A DNA stretch of 12,386 nucleotides. It comes from JAVVFH01 sp032250585. GTDB lineage: Bacteria > Pseudomonadota > Gammaproteobacteria > Xanthomonadales > SZUA-36. The DNA lies in contig JAVVFH010000090.1 in assembly GCA_032250585.1 (NCBI GenBank), forward strand, positions 1-12,386. Direction: 5' to 3'. Of this stretch, positions 7,410-12,386 are shown piece by piece. The position numbers were made by a program, and so were the translations under genes. The notes beneath the pieces were generated by a model. It did not search any database, was not told the DNA's origin, and saw nothing but the letters and a program-made list of their open reading frames with translations. The number at the start of each line of letters is the position of its first letter. The first letter of the stretch is position 1.

Positions 7410-8615
7410 TCACTCCCGGCCCGGGATATCGGGAATATCGGTGCACTTGCCGCGCGGGATCTCGCCGGCACGGTCGTACATCGGCAGTTCGCAGAGCTTG
7501 CCGTCACGGGTTCGTCCGTCGGTGCATTCGACTTGCAGTTCAGTACCCGGCCCCAGCGCGGGATCTTTCAGGCGCGCGATGGCGACACCGCGTTGAAGGT
7601 AGGGGGACCAGGCGCTGCTGCAGACGCGGCCGGCGGGTTTGCCATCGAGGGAAAGCGTGTCACCGTGACGGGCGACGCCCCCTTCACATTGCAGCCCCCA
7701 GGTGCGCCGGCGCTTGTCGGCCCGGGCGAGTGCGGCCTGGCCGATAAAGTCGGCCTTTTCCAGGTCCACCAAGAACCCGAGCCCCGCGGCGAAGGGCGTC
7801 ACGCTGGCATCGAAATCCGTACCTGCGAACTGCAGCCCGGCTTCGATGCGCCGCGCGTTGGTCGCCGCGGCCGGTATCGTGTGAATGCCGTGGGCTTCGC
7901 CCGCCTCCAGGATCCGTTCCCCGATGACATCGGCATCGGCATCGGGGCCGAAATAGAACTCCCAGCCCAACTCGCTGGTGAACCCGGTCCGGCTGATCAC
8001 CACGGGCTGACCGCCGATGTGGATATGGGCCAGGTCGAAGTAGCCAAAGGGCTCCGGCATGCCTTCGTCGGAGACTTGCGCGAGCACGTCCATTGAACGC
8101 GGGCCCTGGACCTGGCTGATCCAGACATGGGTATCGAACACCTCGACGGCGAAGCCCTCCGCCTGGGCCCGCAGCCAGACCGGGAACTCACCGTCGCCTT
8201 GGGCATACCAGAAGCGGTCGGGCGCGAGCCTCAGCAGCACGCCATCCATGATCATTCCGCCGTCGGCAAAGCAAGCCAGCTGGTAGCTGCAACGCCCCAC
8301 GCGAACGCGCGACACATCGCGTGTGAACACGCGGTCGAGCATGGACTCGGCCTGTGGCCCGCGAATCTCGGTTGCCAGCTCGCCGGTATGCGAAAGACCG
8401 ACTTGTCGCCGCAACCGCCAGTAAAGGTCTTCGGTGCGCACGTTGCCGTATTCCAGCGACCGCAGCCGCCGATTGTAGATGCCGAAACACGGGTCATGCG
8501 GGAATTCCTGGTGCACCAGCGGGTGGGGCGCCATGGACTGACGGAACTCACTTGGACCACCGCCGGAGGCGACTGGCTTGATTACGAACTGCGTGTTGCT
8601 CTTCGAGTGTGTCAC
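7410..8615 (-). CDS. GcvT/DmdA-like folate-dependent aminomethyl- or demethyltransferase
   Basis: A 401-residue member of the GcvT fold family, which moves one-carbon units from a small donor to tetrahydrofolate. Evidence includes LSHTGELATEIRGPQA (74-89), GGMIMDGVLLRLAPDRFW (119-136) with the conserved Asp124, ISRTGFTSELGWEFYF (207-222), and TPFAAGLGFLVDLEKADFIGQ (273-293). The GGM-x-x-D-x-V segment resembles the DMSP demethylase DmdA more than glycine-cleavage GcvT, and no gcvH or gcvP is nearby, so the donor is open (DMSP, dimethylglycine-like or another compound). The start is GTG at 8615, with GGGAG 5 nt upstream; the frame stays open to 8825, but that extension overlaps the GNAT gene and looks unlike protein. 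It lies 40 nt after the GNAT stop on the same strand. Confidence 0.88.
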   Translation of the reverse strand: MTHSKSNTQFVIKPVASGGGPSEFRQSMAPHPLVHQEFPHDPCFGIYNRRLRSLEYGNVRTEDLYWRLRRQVGLSHTGELATEIRGPQAESMLDRVFTRDVSRVRVGRCSYQLACFADGGMIMDGVLLRLAPDRFWYAQGDGEFPVWLRAQAEGFAVEVFDTHVWISQVQGPRSMDVLAQVSDEGMPEPFGYFDLAHIHIGGQPVVISRTGFTSELGWEFYFGPDADADVIGERILEAGEAHGIHTIPAAATNARRIEAGLQFAGTDFDASVTPFAAGLGFLVDLEKADFIGQAALARADKRRRTWGLQCEGGVARHGDTLSLDGKPAGRVCSSAWSPYLQRGVAIARLKDPALGPGTELQVECTDGRTRDGKLCELPMYDRAGEIPRGKCTDIPDIPGRE

Positions 8616-8655
8616 GTTGTCTCCCAGTGTTGTCGGCTTGAAACAGGAACCAACC

Positions 8656-9231
8656 TTAGTCACGGCGCCGAATATCGTAGCGCATAATGGGTCGCGTCTC
8701 AGAGCGTCGCGCAACCTCGCGGAAGCCCGCAGGGAGGAACGCTGCGGCCAGCCCAGTGTGCGCGAAGACGGGTGGCATGGGAGATTTCTTAGGTTCCACC
8801 GGATACGCCTCGACGCACTGCGCACCTTGTTCGGCAGCGAATGTGCAGGCCGCCTCGATCATCTGCACCGACAGTCCCTGCCGCCGGTGCTCTTTGTCGA
8901 TGAAGAAGCAGACGATCGACCACACGGGACGGTCGTCGACGGGCTGGAAAATGCGCGAGCGGGCCAGCCACGAGAAGTGCTCGCGAGGACCAAGCGAGCA
9001 CCACGCCACGGCTTTGTCACCCAGATACCCGAGGATACCGGGGATTTCGCCTCTGCCCACGGCCGCCTTCATCGCGCGCCGATTGCCCTCGCCCTTGTTC
9101 CGCTCGTACTCGGCACGTGGCAGCCTTGGCGTCATGCACCAGCAGCCACCGCAGGCGCCGCGTGATCCGAAGAGCGCCTCAAAGTCCGCCCACCGGTCGG
9201 CAGTAAGAGGATGAACGCATAGCTTTGGCAT
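8656..9231 (-). CDS. GNAT-family N-acetyltransferase
   Basis: A 191-residue cytosolic acyl-CoA-dependent acetyltransferase. The third in-frame ATG (9231) is chosen since GGAGG lies 5 nt upstream; ATGs at 9246 and 9243 sit within or before that ribosome site. The acetyl-CoA loop is HRRQGLSVQMIEAA (115-128), following the beta-4 strand VWSIVCFFID (103-112). A cysteine-rich start, GACGGCWCM (25-33), and the C-terminal PAGFREVARR belong to a widespread GNAT subgroup of unknown substrate. Cys27, Cys30 and Cys32 are close enough to suggest metal or thiol chemistry, which is not demonstrated. It is 31 nt downstream of a small membrane-protein gene, with a hairpin between them. GNAT genes are frequent cargo of integrons and other accessory regions. 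Confidence 0.88.
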   Translation of the reverse strand: MPKLCVHPLTADRWADFEALFGSRGACGGCWCMTPRLPRAEYERNKGEGNRRAMKAAVGRGEIPGILGYLGDKAVAWCSLGPREHFSWLARSRIFQPVDDRPVWSIVCFFIDKEHRRQGLSVQMIEAACTFAAEQGAQCVEAYPVEPKKSPMPPVFAHTGLAAAFLPAGFREVARRSETRPIMRYDIRRRD

Positions 9232-9251
9232 GGTTTCCTCCATCATTCCGC

Positions 9252-9272
9252 AGCCGCCCTGGTTAGGCGGCT
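9252..9272 (-). repeat. Hairpin with attC-core-like heptamer at a stop codon
   Basis: AGCCGCC and GGCGGCT make a perfect 7-bp stem with a 7-nt loop. The minus strand reads GCCTAAC, an exact fit to the integron R'' consensus RYYYAAC (GTTAGGC on plus), with the TAA stop of the small membrane protein inside it. No matching second core follows within 60-130 nt, since the GNAT gene starts 31 nt on. It is either a remnant or chance. Confidence 0.35.
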
Positions 9273-9583
9273 CCAGTACCCGATTCGTTCTCCGCGCTTA
9301 TGGCTCGCCCCTTTGATATGCGCCGTGCTCGACGCAGCGTTACACTCCCGTAGACAGCAAAAGCCACGCTAATCACAAACAGGAAAAAAAGCATTTCCAT
9401 GGCCGCATCTCCGAATACCGGGTCGTGTCCCCAACGAATCGACACGGCTGAGCACATCCAAAACTGTACCATCCCAACCACACATCCAAGCAGGCCGATG
9501 AACCCAATCACCAAGGCCCACTGTCCCTGGCCCCGCAAACGAGACGCTTTCGCACGCCATCGAACCTTCGGATCGGCTTTCAC
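9263..9583 (-). CDS. Small membrane protein, two predicted helices
   Basis: About 106 residues if GTG 9583 is the start (GGAG 9 nt upstream). The frame is open to 9775, but that part overlaps the preceding gene and is Arg-rich, as expected of an off-frame reading. A basic N-terminus (VKADPKVRWRAKASRLRG) is followed by two hydrophobic helices: WALVIGFIGLLGCVVGMVQF (about 21-40) and MEMLFFLFVISVAFAVYG (about 62-79). A basic tail (TLRRARRISKGR) follows, so both ends should be cytoplasmic. I recognise no family. It lies 29 nt after the larger membrane ORF on the same strand and is noticeably poorer in GC than glpK or preT, in keeping with acquisition. Confidence 0.6.
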   Translation of the reverse strand: MKADPKVRWRAKASRLRGQGQWALVIGFIGLLGCVVGMVQFWMCSAVSIRWGHDPVFGDAAMEMLFFLFVISVAFAVYGSVTLRRARRISKGRAISAENESGTGAA

Positions 9584-9612
9584 TTGAATTGTCTCCAACC
9601 TCTTGACAGTAA

Positions 9613-10155
9613 TCAGGTGGCAAACATACCTCTTTCGATCAGTCGAACGAGATGCTCTACGGCAAAACCAAACCCAATCGACGCGGCCAGCAGCACGGCA
9701 GAGAGCACGAGACCGACCTCGCTCATTCGACGGGCTTTGGGCCCGACAATGGCCCGCAAGGCGCCCAGACTCCACCAGCCGGACGGTGGAAGCCGACCCT
9801 CACGACGCCCGAGTTGACAGTACCGGAAAAAGTAGACGCAAAACACGAACATGACGATGCAAAAGGACCATGCGGAGAGTCGCAGGCGCCGAATGGCTTC
9901 GTCCCGTGCAGCCTCGGGGTCGGACGATGCGAGGATTCCCAGTTCCTTGATCCAGCCAGGCAGAAAAATGTAGACCCCGAAAACAAGAGGTACAAGCACG
10001 ACGACGCTTAGCGTTATCGGTAGCCAAAAGGCGGGGTCACGTGGGGATCTGAGCTTAATCGTAGTCGTCTTGTGCTTTTTGCCTTTATAAGGAACCAGAA
10101 AAACGCGCTTGTTCCCCCATAAGAGTAACAGGATCAATGCACCGTAGCTGGCCAT
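9613..10155 (-). CDS. Multi-helix membrane protein, probably the 3' part of a split gene
   Basis: A 180-residue ORF with hydrophobic helices at about 4-21, 43-65, 94-112 and 146-166; the sequence between helices 2 and 3 is charged. ATG 10155 has no clear Shine-Dalgarno and lies in the same frame as the upstream Zn-knuckle ORF, separated from it only by TGA and two alanine codons. The first helix and GNKRVFLVPYKGKKHK look like the natural continuation of that protein. I therefore think this is the C-terminal part of one gene interrupted by a nonsense codon. Less likely, it is a coupled second gene. I recognise no family and infer no function. Its GC content is low for the window. Confidence 0.55.
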   Translation of the reverse strand: MASYGALILLLLWGNKRVFLVPYKGKKHKTTTIKLRSPRDPAFWLPITLSVVVLVPLVFGVYIFLPGWIKELGILASSDPEAARDEAIRRLRLSAWSFCIVMFVFCVYFFRYCQLGRREGRLPPSGWWSLGALRAIVGPKARRMSEVGLVLSAVLLAASIGFGFAVEHLVRLIERGMFAT

Positions 10156-10161
10156 CGCGGC

Positions 10162-10350
10162 TCAGAGCCAACCCGATCCGACAAAATAAAGTGCAGACGT
10201 GAAGACCAGGGAAATCACACTGACAACGAGAAATACCGCTTGCCTGATTTTGGTCTTCGGATCAACAGTGAATCTTTTCGCGCACCTTGGGCAGGTCCTG
10301 AAATCCTGCAGAAATCCATGATGTGGAAGTTTCCGCAATAGCGGCAGCAT
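10162..10350 (-). CDS. Zn-knuckle single-helix membrane protein, N-terminal part of a probable split gene
   Basis: A 62-residue ORF from the first ATG (10350); the frame is open further, to a TTG at 10422, but that extension is implausibly cysteine-rich. Residues 18-36 read RTCPRCAKRFTVDPKTKIR, a CxxC knuckle (Cys20, Cys23) with no second pair, followed by a transmembrane helix (37-57, QAVFLVVSVISLVFTSALYF). Short proteins with a CPxC-type knuckle next to a membrane helix are common in accessory DNA. The ORF ends at TGA 10162-10164, in frame with the next ORF. The upstream Shine-Dalgarno is poor. A second frame just upstream (about 10262-10430) also encodes a hydrophobic stretch (LLSEGAVLLLLVPLCEYAAA), so an older frameshift is possible. 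Confidence 0.5.
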   Translation of the reverse strand: MLPLLRKLPHHGFLQDFRTCPRCAKRFTVDPKTKIRQAVFLVVSVISLVFTSALYFVGSGWL

Positions 10351-10424
10351 ACTCACACAAGGGAACCAGCAACAACAAAACGGCGCCTTCGGACAGGAGC
10401 GACCTGAGTGTCGCGAACACAACG

Positions 10425-10766
10425 TCAGGCCGATGGTTTGCCATAGGCGCGCTCAACCTTTGCGATTCTGATTTCATAGTGCTCGTACCATGTACGCTTA
10501 CCCATTTCTTGCGCGGTAGCGTGCTCGACATCAGCTTTCCAGGCAGCGATTGCGTCGGCGGACGCCCAGTATGAGACGGTAATGCCAAAGCCGTCACTGC
10601 CGCGGATGCTCTCAACGCCGAGAAAGCCGGGTTGTCTGGTGGCCAGGGCCACCATTCTTTCAGCCATATTCGCGTAACCGTTGTCACCTATGGTTCGTCG
10701 GGAAGAAAAGATTACGGCGTAATACGGTGGCTCAGGTGTATTGGCAAAGGCAGGTGTTGTATTCAT
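10425..10766 (-). CDS. Antibiotic biosynthesis monooxygenase (ABM) family protein
   Basis: A 113-residue ferredoxin-like-fold protein of the ABM superfamily, small cofactor-free dimers that oxidise or bind varied aromatic compounds. YYAVIFSSRRT (15-25), ERMVALATRQPGFLGVES (36-53), GITVSYWASADAIAAWK (61-77) and the C-terminal WYEHYEIRIAKVERAYG (92-108) match the YqjZ-like subgroup closely. The substrate is unknown, and the name does not mean that it makes an antibiotic. ATG 10766 is chosen: GGGGC lies 6 nt upstream and the N-terminus fits the family; the frame is open to a TTG at 10826. It is the first gene of the minus-strand accessory run, with a possible CATAAT -10 at 10801-10806. This family often travels on integron cassettes. 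Confidence 0.9.
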   Translation of the reverse strand: MNTTPAFANTPEPPYYAVIFSSRRTIGDNGYANMAERMVALATRQPGFLGVESIRGSDGFGITVSYWASADAIAAWKADVEHATAQEMGKRTWYEHYEIRIAKVERAYGKPSA

Positions 10767-10800
10767 GTTTGTGCCCCAACGGTTAAGGAACCTCTGATCA

Positions 10801-10806
10801 ATTATG
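10801..10806 (-). promoter_or_regulatory. Possible -10 box (CATAAT) for the ABM gene
   Basis: The minus strand reads CATAAT, five of six consensus bases, about 35 nt before the ABM ATG. TTGAGT lies 14 nt upstream, too close for a standard -35, so support is modest. Confidence 0.28.
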
Positions 10807-10825
10807 CACAAGCTCGATGCACTCA

Positions 10826-10892
10826 ACCGGGCTGCTGACCCCGCGTTTCAAAAAATCTGAACGGTTTGCAATATCCGGGTCAGTCCAGCGGT
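10826..10892. repeat. Imperfect inverted repeat (long hairpin)
   Basis: The left arm, ACC-gg-GCTGCTGACCC (10826-10841), pairs with the right arm, GGGTCAG-tc-CAGC-GGT (10877-10892), through 14 base pairs with two 2-nt bulges; the loop is 35 nt. On the plus strand CTTTTC follows at 10893-10898. It could be a terminator-like structure, an attC-like or IS-end fold, or a leader structure for preT. Confidence 0.4.
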
Positions 10893-10952
10893 CTTTTCAT
10901 CGGTGTCCGAATCAATCAAAAAAATCCCTGCTTGAACAGTCGACCAGGAAAG

Positions 10953-10963
10953 ATGACACTGCG
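10953..10963 (+). repeat. Direct repeat copy 1 of the preT start (ATGACACTGCG)
   Basis: ATGACACTGCG occurs here and again at 11018-11028, where it is the actual preT start. The repeats are 65 nt apart. The in-between sequence may be a short insertion or duplication. Confidence 0.6.
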
Positions 10964-11017
10964 ACGGCAAGGGCTAAAAAAGGACAGAGGGAATATGCCA
11001 GATCGAATGAGGCGAAA

Positions 11018-11028
11018 ATGACACTGCG
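11018..11028 (+). repeat. Direct repeat copy 2, forming the preT start codons
   Basis: This is the second copy of ATGACACTGCG. It encodes the first residues of PreT (MTLR) and follows GAGG with 5 nt spacing, whereas the copy at 10953 is preceded by a similar purine stretch (CAGGAAAG). Confidence 0.6.
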
Positions 11029-12367
11029 CGCCGGGACGACGGGGCGGTTCGACGAAGTGGGTTCCGGCGACTTGGTCGACCCCTTCCCCGACCTGCATCC
11101 GCCGCTCGACCGGACCGAGGCTTTCGTCGAGGCCGGCCGCTGCCTTTATTGTCATGATGCGCCCTGCATCGAGGCCTGTCCGACCGGGATCGATATCCCG
11201 ACCTTCATCCATCAGATCCGCACCGGCAATCTCGACGGCTCGGCGGAAACCATTCTCTCGGCCAACATCATGGGCGGCACCTGTGCCCGCGCCTGCCCGA
11301 CCGAGGTGCTGTGCGAGGAGGCTTGCGTCCTGAACGCGGGCGAAAGCGAGGCGATCCGCATCGGCGACCTGCAGCGCCGGGCGGTCGATCACCTGCTCGC
11401 CAAAAACGGCCCGCACCCCTTCAGCCGCGCTGAAAGCAGCGGGTATCGGCTTGCGGTGATCGGCGCCGGACCGGCCGGGCTTGCCTTTGCCCACCGCGCG
11501 GCGATGCTCGGCCACGAGGTCGATGTCTACGAGGCGCAGCCGAAACCGGGCGGGCTGAACGAGTATGGCCTGGCCGCCTATAAAATGGTCGATCAGTTCG
11601 CCCAAAGGGAAGTTGACTTCCTGCTCGGCATCGGCGGCATCACGGTGCATCACGATAAAAAACTGGGCGCGACGCTTTCCCTCGCGGCGCTCAAAAAGTC
11701 GCATGCGGCGGTGTTCATCGGGCTGGGGCTCGGCGGGGCCGCCGCGCTCAACATTCCCGGCGAAGACGCCAAAGGCGTGCGCGACGCGCTCGGCTTCATC
11801 CACGACCTGAGGCAGTCGGGACCGGGCAACCGTCCGCCGGTCGGGCGCGACGTCGTCGTCATCGGCGGCGGCAACACGGCGGTCGATGCGGCTGTTCAGG
11901 CGCGCCGGCTGGGCGCCGAAACGGTCACGCTGGTCTATCGCCGGGGCGAGTCCGACATGGGCGCAACCGGGTGGGAGCGCGATCTGGCGCGGCGCGAAGG
12001 CGTGACCATCCGGCTCTGGTCGCGTCCATCGGCGATCGAGGGTGGCGATCGGGTGAGCGCCGTCGTGTTCGAGCGCACGCGCCTGCTGGACGGCCGCCTG
12101 CAGGGCAGCGGCGAATCGTTCCGCTTGCCGGCCGACATGGTATTGAAGGCCATCGGCCAGAAACTGATCCCGAGCGGTCTCGAGGGCCTCGACTTCGAAG
12201 GTGGCAAGATCGTGGTCGATGAGCTGTATCGAACGGCGGTGCCGGGCATCTACGCCGGCGGCGATTGCATCGCGCGCGGGACGGATTTGACGGTGCAGGC
12301 GGTCGAAGACGGCAAAAGGGCGGCCATTGCCGTCGATGCCGCGTTGCGCACAAAGACAGGGAGCTGA
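11018..12367 (+). CDS. preT: NAD-dependent dihydropyrimidine dehydrogenase, PreT subunit
   Basis: A 449-residue flavoprotein subunit that takes electrons from NADH and passes them through FAD and Fe-S centres to PreA, which reduces uracil or thymine to the dihydro form. It equals the N-terminal part of eukaryotic dihydropyrimidine dehydrogenase and the GltD-type oxidoreductases. Two Fe-S groups are visible: Cys42, 45, 50, 54 (CLYCHDAPCIEAC) and Cys89, 93, 99, 103. The FAD-binding VIGAGPAGLAFA is at 147-158, the NAD site VVVIGGGNTAVDAA at 279-292, and the C-terminal FAD motif GIYAGGDC at 410-417. ATG 11018 is chosen for its GAGG at 5 nt and family-like N-terminus; the frame runs open to 10817, but that stretch does not look like this family. 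A probable preA starts 2 nt after the stop, making an operon. Confidence 0.96.
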   Translation: MTLRAGTTGRFDEVGSGDLVDPFPDLHPPLDRTEAFVEAGRCLYCHDAPCIEACPTGIDIPTFIHQIRTGNLDGSAETILSANIMGGTCARACPTEVLCEEACVLNAGESEAIRIGDLQRRAVDHLLAKNGPHPFSRAESSGYRLAVIGAGPAGLAFAHRAAMLGHEVDVYEAQPKPGGLNEYGLAAYKMVDQFAQREVDFLLGIGGITVHHDKKLGATLSLAALKKSHAAVFIGLGLGGAAALNIPGEDAKGVRDALGFIHDLRQSGPGNRPPVGRDVVVIGGGNTAVDAAVQARRLGAETVTLVYRRGESDMGATGWERDLARREGVTIRLWSRPSAIEGGDRVSAVVFERTRLLDGRLQGSGESFRLPADMVLKAIGQKLIPSGLEGLDFEGGKIVVDELYRTAVPGIYAGGDCIARGTDLTVQAVEDGKRAAIAVDAALRTKTGS

Positions 12368-12369
12368 TT

Positions 12370-12386
12370 ATGGCCGATCTTGGCTG
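12370..12386 (+). CDS. preA: Probable PreA subunit, first codons only
   Basis: ATG at 12370, 2 nt after the preT stop, begins MADL before the window ends. PreA proteins commonly start MADL, and preT-preA is the usual order. PreA carries the FMN-dependent pyrimidine-reducing site. The call rests mainly on this order, since only five full codons are visible. Confidence 0.6.

Larger units (their letters stand above)
10767..11017. other. Non-coding region between ABM and preT with possible mobile-element debris
   Basis: These 251 nt separate divergent genes and have lower GC than preT. They contain an imperfect inverted repeat (10826-10892), an 11-bp direct repeat (10953-10963, repeated at 11018), A-runs (for example 10918-10924) and the segment AAAAAAGGACAGAGGGAA. 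From memory, that segment resembles sequence found upstream of REP-associated transposases. GGAACCTCTGATCAA (10788-10802) could be an insertion-sequence end. No transposase is present. I see no convincing promoter for preT. Confidence 0.4.

Noticed and set aside
8616..8825. N-terminal extension of the GcvT-like frame
   Set aside because: The stretch is Arg/Ser-rich, overlaps the 3' end of the GNAT gene, and a GTG with a good ribosome site gives the normal family length.
8578..9165. A 195-codon plus-strand frame opposite the GNAT gene
   Set aside because: It overlaps recognised GNAT coding sequence throughout most of its length and has no family features.
10162..10164. TGA read as selenocysteine
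   Set aside because: No selenoprotein family fits, the codon falls in a turn between membrane helices, and no clear SECIS-like hairpin was seen directly after it.
10262..10687. A 141-codon minus-strand frame overlapping the ABM gene
   Set aside because: Most of it is an off-frame reading of ABM. Its hydrophobic end (about 10340-10430) was noted as a possible frameshift relic but is not enough for a gene call.
10817..11017. N-terminal extension of PreT by 67 codons
   Set aside because: It lacks similarity to the PreT start, has low-complexity Lys/Ser/Arg content, and ATG 11018 has a proper ribosome site.
1..12386. CRISPR arrays, tRNA or rRNA genes
   Set aside because: I found no regularly spaced repeats and no tRNA-like or rRNA-like segments on either strand by eye.

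Overview
The window looks like chromosomal DNA of a GC-rich proteobacterium, most likely a gammaproteobacterium. The clues are the high GC and strong third-position GC bias of most genes, an outer-membrane-type lipoprotein peptidase, a DjlA-like TerB/J-domain protein, and a PreT-type dihydropyrimidine dehydrogenase subunit. I cannot name the genus from the sequence alone.

Left part (1-2665, minus strand). A TATAAT box (2660-2665) precedes a possible 42-residue hydrophobic peptide. Its end overlaps the start of an aldo-keto reductase, which is followed after 52 nt by glycerol kinase (glpK, cut by the window edge). The block suggests glycerol/C3 aldehyde or polyol metabolism. Middle part (2785-7328, plus strand). 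A lipoprotein prolyl oligopeptidase is followed by a tight three-gene set. This set holds a TerB protein with a C-terminal J-like domain whose HPD motif reads HLD, a tail-anchored protein with an even more reduced J-like domain, and an exported Kelch beta-propeller. The last two genes are joined by overlap. The set has no obvious textbook counterpart and is the best candidate here for an uncharacterised system.

Accessory block (7410-10766, minus strand). Convergent to the Kelch gene lie an antibiotic-biosynthesis-monooxygenase-type protein, a Zn-knuckle membrane protein apparently split from a second membrane ORF by an in-frame TGA, a small two-helix membrane protein, a GNAT acetyltransferase, and a GcvT/DmdA-like folate-dependent enzyme. 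The stretch from about 9260 to 10770 is visibly poorer in GC than its flanks and its genes are short. ABM and GNAT genes are common integron-cassette cargo. One stop codon lies in a hairpin carrying the GCCTAAC/GTTAGGC heptamer typical of attC core sites, but I found no complete attC, integrase or attI. I therefore call it only cassette-like.

Right part (10767-12386, plus strand). A 251-nt non-coding stretch holds an imperfect inverted repeat, an 11-bp direct repeat that duplicates the preT start, and sequence that may be mobile-element debris. It leads into preT, and the first bases of a probable preA follow 2 nt after the preT stop. Together these two would make the NADH-dependent dihydropyrimidine dehydrogenase of reductive uracil/thymine breakdown.
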